Source: CAZCBJ01 sp964496705 (lineage in GTDB: Bacteria; Chloroflexota; Anaerolineae; Anaerolineales; Anaerolineaceae). From it: a stretch of 8,611 nucleotides of DNA. Below the pieces are notes generated by a model that did no database searches, had not been told where the DNA came from, and worked only from the letters and a program-made list of their open reading frames with translations. The position numbers and the translations under genes are program-made. Shown piece after piece: positions 6,073 through 8,611 of this stretch. Positions within the stretch are counted from its first letter, which is position 1. Every line of letters begins with the position of its first letter. The stretch covers positions 1 to 8,611 of the forward strand of contig CAZCBJ010000174.1 in NCBI GenBank assembly GCA_964496705.1. The letters are read 5' to 3'.

Positions 6073-8611
6073 CTAATCAGAATAGGGACGGGGGTTGGAG
6101 CTGGTGATAGCATTTTGCAGGTTGATTCCCTTTGTAGTACCGTCAATCTGGAATAATTTCCACCAATTACCACTTCCGCTGGTGGGTACAGTGAAGGTGC
6201 CTTTATGCACAGGCCCGTTGTACACAGTAACCACCGCCTGAGATGCGACAAGTTGGGTGGCAGTGCCGTTCAAATAAACTGCGAACTGATATTTCCCGGC
6301 ATAGAAATTCTCGAAGGTGATCACTTCTGTGCCGTATGCTTCTGTGTCATTGGCAGTCAGTTCTGCGTCCGGGAAACCTCCCAGTCCGCCCAGATTATTT
6401 TTATAAATATGCGCTTTGTTGGTGCTGGGCAGCCATAGGTGTGCATCCAGGTCAGGCACAGCATTGCCCCATGTCAGAACAATCCGCATGGTGCCATCCG
6501 GAGGGATCTCTGCCATTTCAAGCTCAAGATTGATGCTTTCGCCGGAGACCACCTTAATGGCACGAGTCTGGCGGATGAAACCGCTGCGAGTCAGAAGCAG
6601 CGTGTAATCTCCTGGCGGCAGGCTGTTCAGCTCGAATTCACCACTGCTGTTCGAGATCGTATTCCAGCTTGTGCCCTGAATTTGAAGATTGGCAAATTCA
6701 AGATCCGAGCCATCCATCGCGTTGATTATTTTTCCCTTGACCAACGGCGGCGTGGTGAATTTTCGAGTGGTTGACCAGGCTGAATAGTGGCCGGTGCCCA
6801 GGTTATGGGCTCGAACTCGCCAATAATACTCATCTGCGTCTGGTAGACCCCCGGCAGGAACCTGATACTTGGTTTCTGGAGCTGTGACCACCTCATCAAT
6901 CACAGTGATGGCAGCATCCGCAGGAAAACTTGGTGAGGTAGATACTTGTATCTGATATTCATCCGCATTCCGGTTTGGCAGGGTCGGATAGACAGGTGAC
7001 GGCTTCCAATCCAGGAGCGGGATGAAGGTGGACAAAACCACCTGGTCAGCGGGCAAATATAATTCGGGAGCTACCGGGGGATCAGGTGTGACAAAGCTGG
7101 CATAATCCGTGAAACGGCTGTATCCGCGTAAACCGCCCGCACTGACTCTCCAATATAAAGTGGTGTTGCGCGGCAGCGCGATTCGGACGATATATGGCGG
7201 GCTGATTGAGATCACTGTATTGAGAACCAGCCTGGTAAAGGCAGTATCCCTCGCGATTTGAATACGGTAAGAACGAGCAACATCCACCTTGTCCCAGTCT
7301 AGAACTGGTGACAATGAGTCGATTGCTGCGCCGTCTGGTGGATCATTCAAAGCTGCAGGAGCCGGCGGCGTGGTGTAAAACACTCGAACGCCCGACCACG
7401 CGCTGTAAACGCCGTCTATATTCACCGAACGTACACGCCAGTAATATACCGACTCAGGATCCAAGCCGCTGACCGATGAGAAATTGTCCATCGGAGAATC
7501 CGAAAAGGTCGTGACGCTGAAGTTCCTAAGGTTCGAGACTTCCACCTCATATCCGGTGGGATTTCCTGTAGATCGGCTCCAACGTAAAACTGGCCCATCG
7601 GGGTCGAAATTACTCACCACCGCCTGATGCAGCGGAGAACTCAACAAAGGTGTGCTGGGAGGACTGCCCGTTATAAAACTGCTGATGGGAGAATAAGGAC
7701 TCCATCCATATTGTCCCTGCACCCTTAAGCGCCAAAACAAGGTCTTGCTTCTTGGCAGATTGGCAGGAGGCTTAAATTGTGAAGGCACAATGGTTTCACC
7801 TGCTGGCATCGGCACAGTTACCGAATAGAGGATCTTGGTGCTGCCGAAAGTGGTATCCGTGGCAATTTGGATCAGATATGCCCGCGCATCGGATATATCC
7901 GACCAATCAAAAAGGGGTTGCAGCGAGTCCACCAAACCGCCATCAGGAGGCGCATCCAACGAAGGCAGCGGTAATGAGGTGTAAACCACGCGGCGGGCTG
8001 TCCACGCGCTGTAACTTGTCCCGATACGTACACGCACACGCCAGAAATAAGCCGAATTCACCGGCAGGTCTGCACCAGGAGTGTAATTGGGCACCACAGT
8101 GTCAATCGTCGTCACCCCACTGGTGAAATCCGAGTTGGTTGATAATTGCATCTGATACCCATCTGGGACCACCGAGGTTGGCACTTTCCAGGTGAAGTTC
8201 GGTGTGTAGTCAACGGTCACCTTACCATTCACAGGTTCTATCAGGGTCGTCGCTGGAACAGACTCGGCGACCGGGACAAAACTCCAAATTGCTGACCATG
8301 CCAAATACACACCATCCACAAAAGGACGCACCCGCCACCAGTATGGCTGGTTTTTGGTCAGATTACTTGCCGGCGTGTATTCCGAATTGGTCGTGGTGGT
8401 ATCGATGTTGATGGTGGTGAATGTACTGCCTCTGGAAATTTGGATTTGGTATTTGGTTGCGTTGAAATACTTCTCCCAGTCCAAAGTGGGTCGCAGGGTG
8501 AACACATCACTGGAATCCGCCGGAGCAACCAGGGTGACCACATCTGGCAAAGTATTTTCGATCGAATACCGCAAATTGGGGAGCGGGCCAATTTTTCGCT
8601 GCAGAACCCCG
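6073..8611 (-). CDS. large multidomain surface protein: Fn3-like repeats, carboxypeptidase-regulatory-like domain, C-terminal YfaP/DUF2135-like domain; 5'-truncated by window edge
   Basis: The frame is open to the window edge. The codon at 8574-8572 is TTG, not ATG, and coding-like sequence (GVLQRKIGPLPN) precedes it, so the true start and any signal peptide lie outside. Numbering from that TTG, six fibronectin-III-like modules lie at about 13-102, 108-200, 203-303, 306-402, 404-497 and 500-608. Each shows a PxLDW-type strand, a Y-IQ(I/V)S-type strand and YYWRVR, several ending in YSAW. A carboxypeptidase-regulatory-like beta domain follows at about 609-690 (VKGKIINAMDGSDLEFANL; SLPPGDYTLLLTRSGF). 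Residues 693-833 resemble YfaP/DUF2135: RIVLTWGNAVPDLDAHLWLP, an NDTEAYGTEVITF stretch, AVVTVYNG and WWKLFQIDG. All these folds are extracellular binding or adhesion modules in other proteins. No catalytic domain is visible in this part. The stop is TAG at 6073-6075, shortly before the shared terminator. Exported location and binding role are inference. Confidence 0.85.
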   Translation of the reverse strand, partial: GVLQRKIGPLPNLRYSIENTLPDVVTLVAPADSSDVFTLRPTLDWEKYFNATKYQIQISRGSTFTTINIDTTTTNSEYTPASNLTKNQPYWWRVRPFVDGVYLAWSAIWSFVPVAESVPATTLIEPVNGKVTVDYTPNFTWKVPTSVVPDGYQMQLSTNSDFTSGVTTIDTVVPNYTPGADLPVNSAYFWRVRVRIGTSYSAWTARRVVYTSLPLPSLDAPPDGGLVDSLQPLFDWSDISDARAYLIQIATDTTFGSTKILYSVTVPMPAGETIVPSQFKPPANLPRSKTLFWRLRVQGQYGWSPYSPISSFITGSPPSTPLLSSPLHQAVVSNFDPDGPVLRWSRSTGNPTGYEVEVSNLRNFSVTTFSDSPMDNFSSVSGLDPESVYYWRVRSVNIDGVYSAWSGVRVFYTTPPAPAALNDPPDGAAIDSLSPVLDWDKVDVARSYRIQIARDTAFTRLVLNTVISISPPYIVRIALPRNTTLYWRVSAGGLRGYSRFTDYASFVTPDPPVAPELYLPADQVVLSTFIPLLDWKPSPVYPTLPNRNADEYQIQVSTSPSFPADAAITVIDEVVTAPETKYQVPAGGLPDADEYYWRVRAHNLGTGHYSAWSTTRKFTTPPLVKGKIINAMDGSDLEFANLQIQGTSWNTISNSSGEFELNSLPPGDYTLLLTRSGFIRQTRAIKVVSGESINLELEMAEIPPDGTMRIVLTWGNAVPDLDAHLWLPSTNKAHIYKNNLGGLGGFPDAELTANDTEAYGTEVITFENFYAGKYQFAVYLNGTATQLVASQAVVTVYNGPVHKGTFTVPTSGSGNWWKLFQIDGTTKGINLQNAITSSNPRPYSD
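7084..8253 (-). repeat. alternating two-module (A-B-A-B) Fn3-like protein repeat
   Basis: Modules 2 and 4 (7975-8253 and 7369-7659) resemble each other most: Y(F/Y)WRVR, then YSAW, then R-V-YT. Modules 3 and 5 (7666-7968 and 7084-7365) also pair: PPDG, DSL-P--DW, DARAYLIQIATDTTF against VARSYRIQIARDTAF, and LPR--TL(F/Y)WR. The period is about 202-203 residues (about 606-609 bp), pointing to duplication of a two-module block. DNA identity has largely decayed, with short shared words such as CACGCGCTGTAA near 7400 and 8005, so the duplication is not recent. Confidence 0.65.

Noticed and set aside
6205..6774. Several + strand open frames opposite the YfaP-like end of the surface protein
   Set aside because: They overlap each other in different frames, lack ribosome binding sites and lie opposite clear beta-domain coding sequence.
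7779..8126. 115-codon + strand open frame within the Fn3 region
   Set aside because: It has low-complexity composition rich in His, Pro, Gln and Trp and lies opposite conserved Fn3 motifs, so it is a shadow frame.
8572..8574. TTG as the start codon of the - strand surface protein
   Set aside because: There is no Shine-Dalgarno sequence, the frame stays open to the window edge, and no signal peptide follows; the codon is internal.
1..8611. CRISPR array, insertion sequence, prophage, toxin-antitoxin or other defence cassette
   Set aside because: No short regularly spaced direct repeats, transposase or integrase motifs, or tRNA-like structures were seen; the only repeats are diverged protein modules and hairpins.

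Overview
The window looks like an ordinary chromosomal segment of a Chloroflexota bacterium, most likely of the Anaerolineae type. The reasons are a membrane-anchored RodZ-like protein with two helix-turn-helix domains and a Thr/Pro-rich tail followed directly by rimO, a DUF1786 protein, a GT39-like membrane glycosyltransferase, and a large Fn3-repeat surface protein. GC content appears intermediate (about 50%). The taxonomic call is inference from gene content and protein style, because no rRNA or other phylogenetic marker beyond RimO and bL9 is present.

Layout. (1) Bases 1-1103, + strand: the 3' part of a DUF1786-family gene whose start lies just outside the window. (2) 1111-1699: a well-formed sigma70-type promoter (TTGACG, 17 bp, TATAAT), a short leader containing inverted repeats, and rplI (ribosomal protein bL9), closed by a strong intrinsic terminator. 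(3) 1775-6017: a compact three-gene + strand unit. It holds a RodZ-like gene, rimO (15 bp gap), and a polytopic GT39/ArnT-like membrane protein that overlaps the end of rimO. An extended -10 motif sits exactly where the RodZ-like mRNA would begin at its own start codon. The unit ends in a 14-bp hairpin terminator. (4) 6073-8611, - strand: the 3' part of a very large gene converging on the same terminator. It encodes at least six fibronectin-III-like repeats, a carboxypeptidase-regulatory-like beta domain and a C-terminal YfaP/DUF2135-like domain. Its start lies outside the window.

How the genes relate. rplI and rimO are both ribosome-related (large-subunit protein; methylthiolation of uS12). 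The RodZ-like protein and the membrane glycosyltransferase point to cell-envelope or shape work, and the convergent Fn3/YfaP gene points to the cell surface. Co-transcription is supported only for the RodZ-like/rimO/glycosyltransferase set, by spacing and overlap. Both edge genes are cut by the window. I found no mobile element, CRISPR array, tRNA, rRNA or defence-type cassette. The points most worth a second look are the tandem helix-turn-helix RodZ-like protein, the probable leaderless start of its mRNA, and the alternating two-module repeat in the surface protein.
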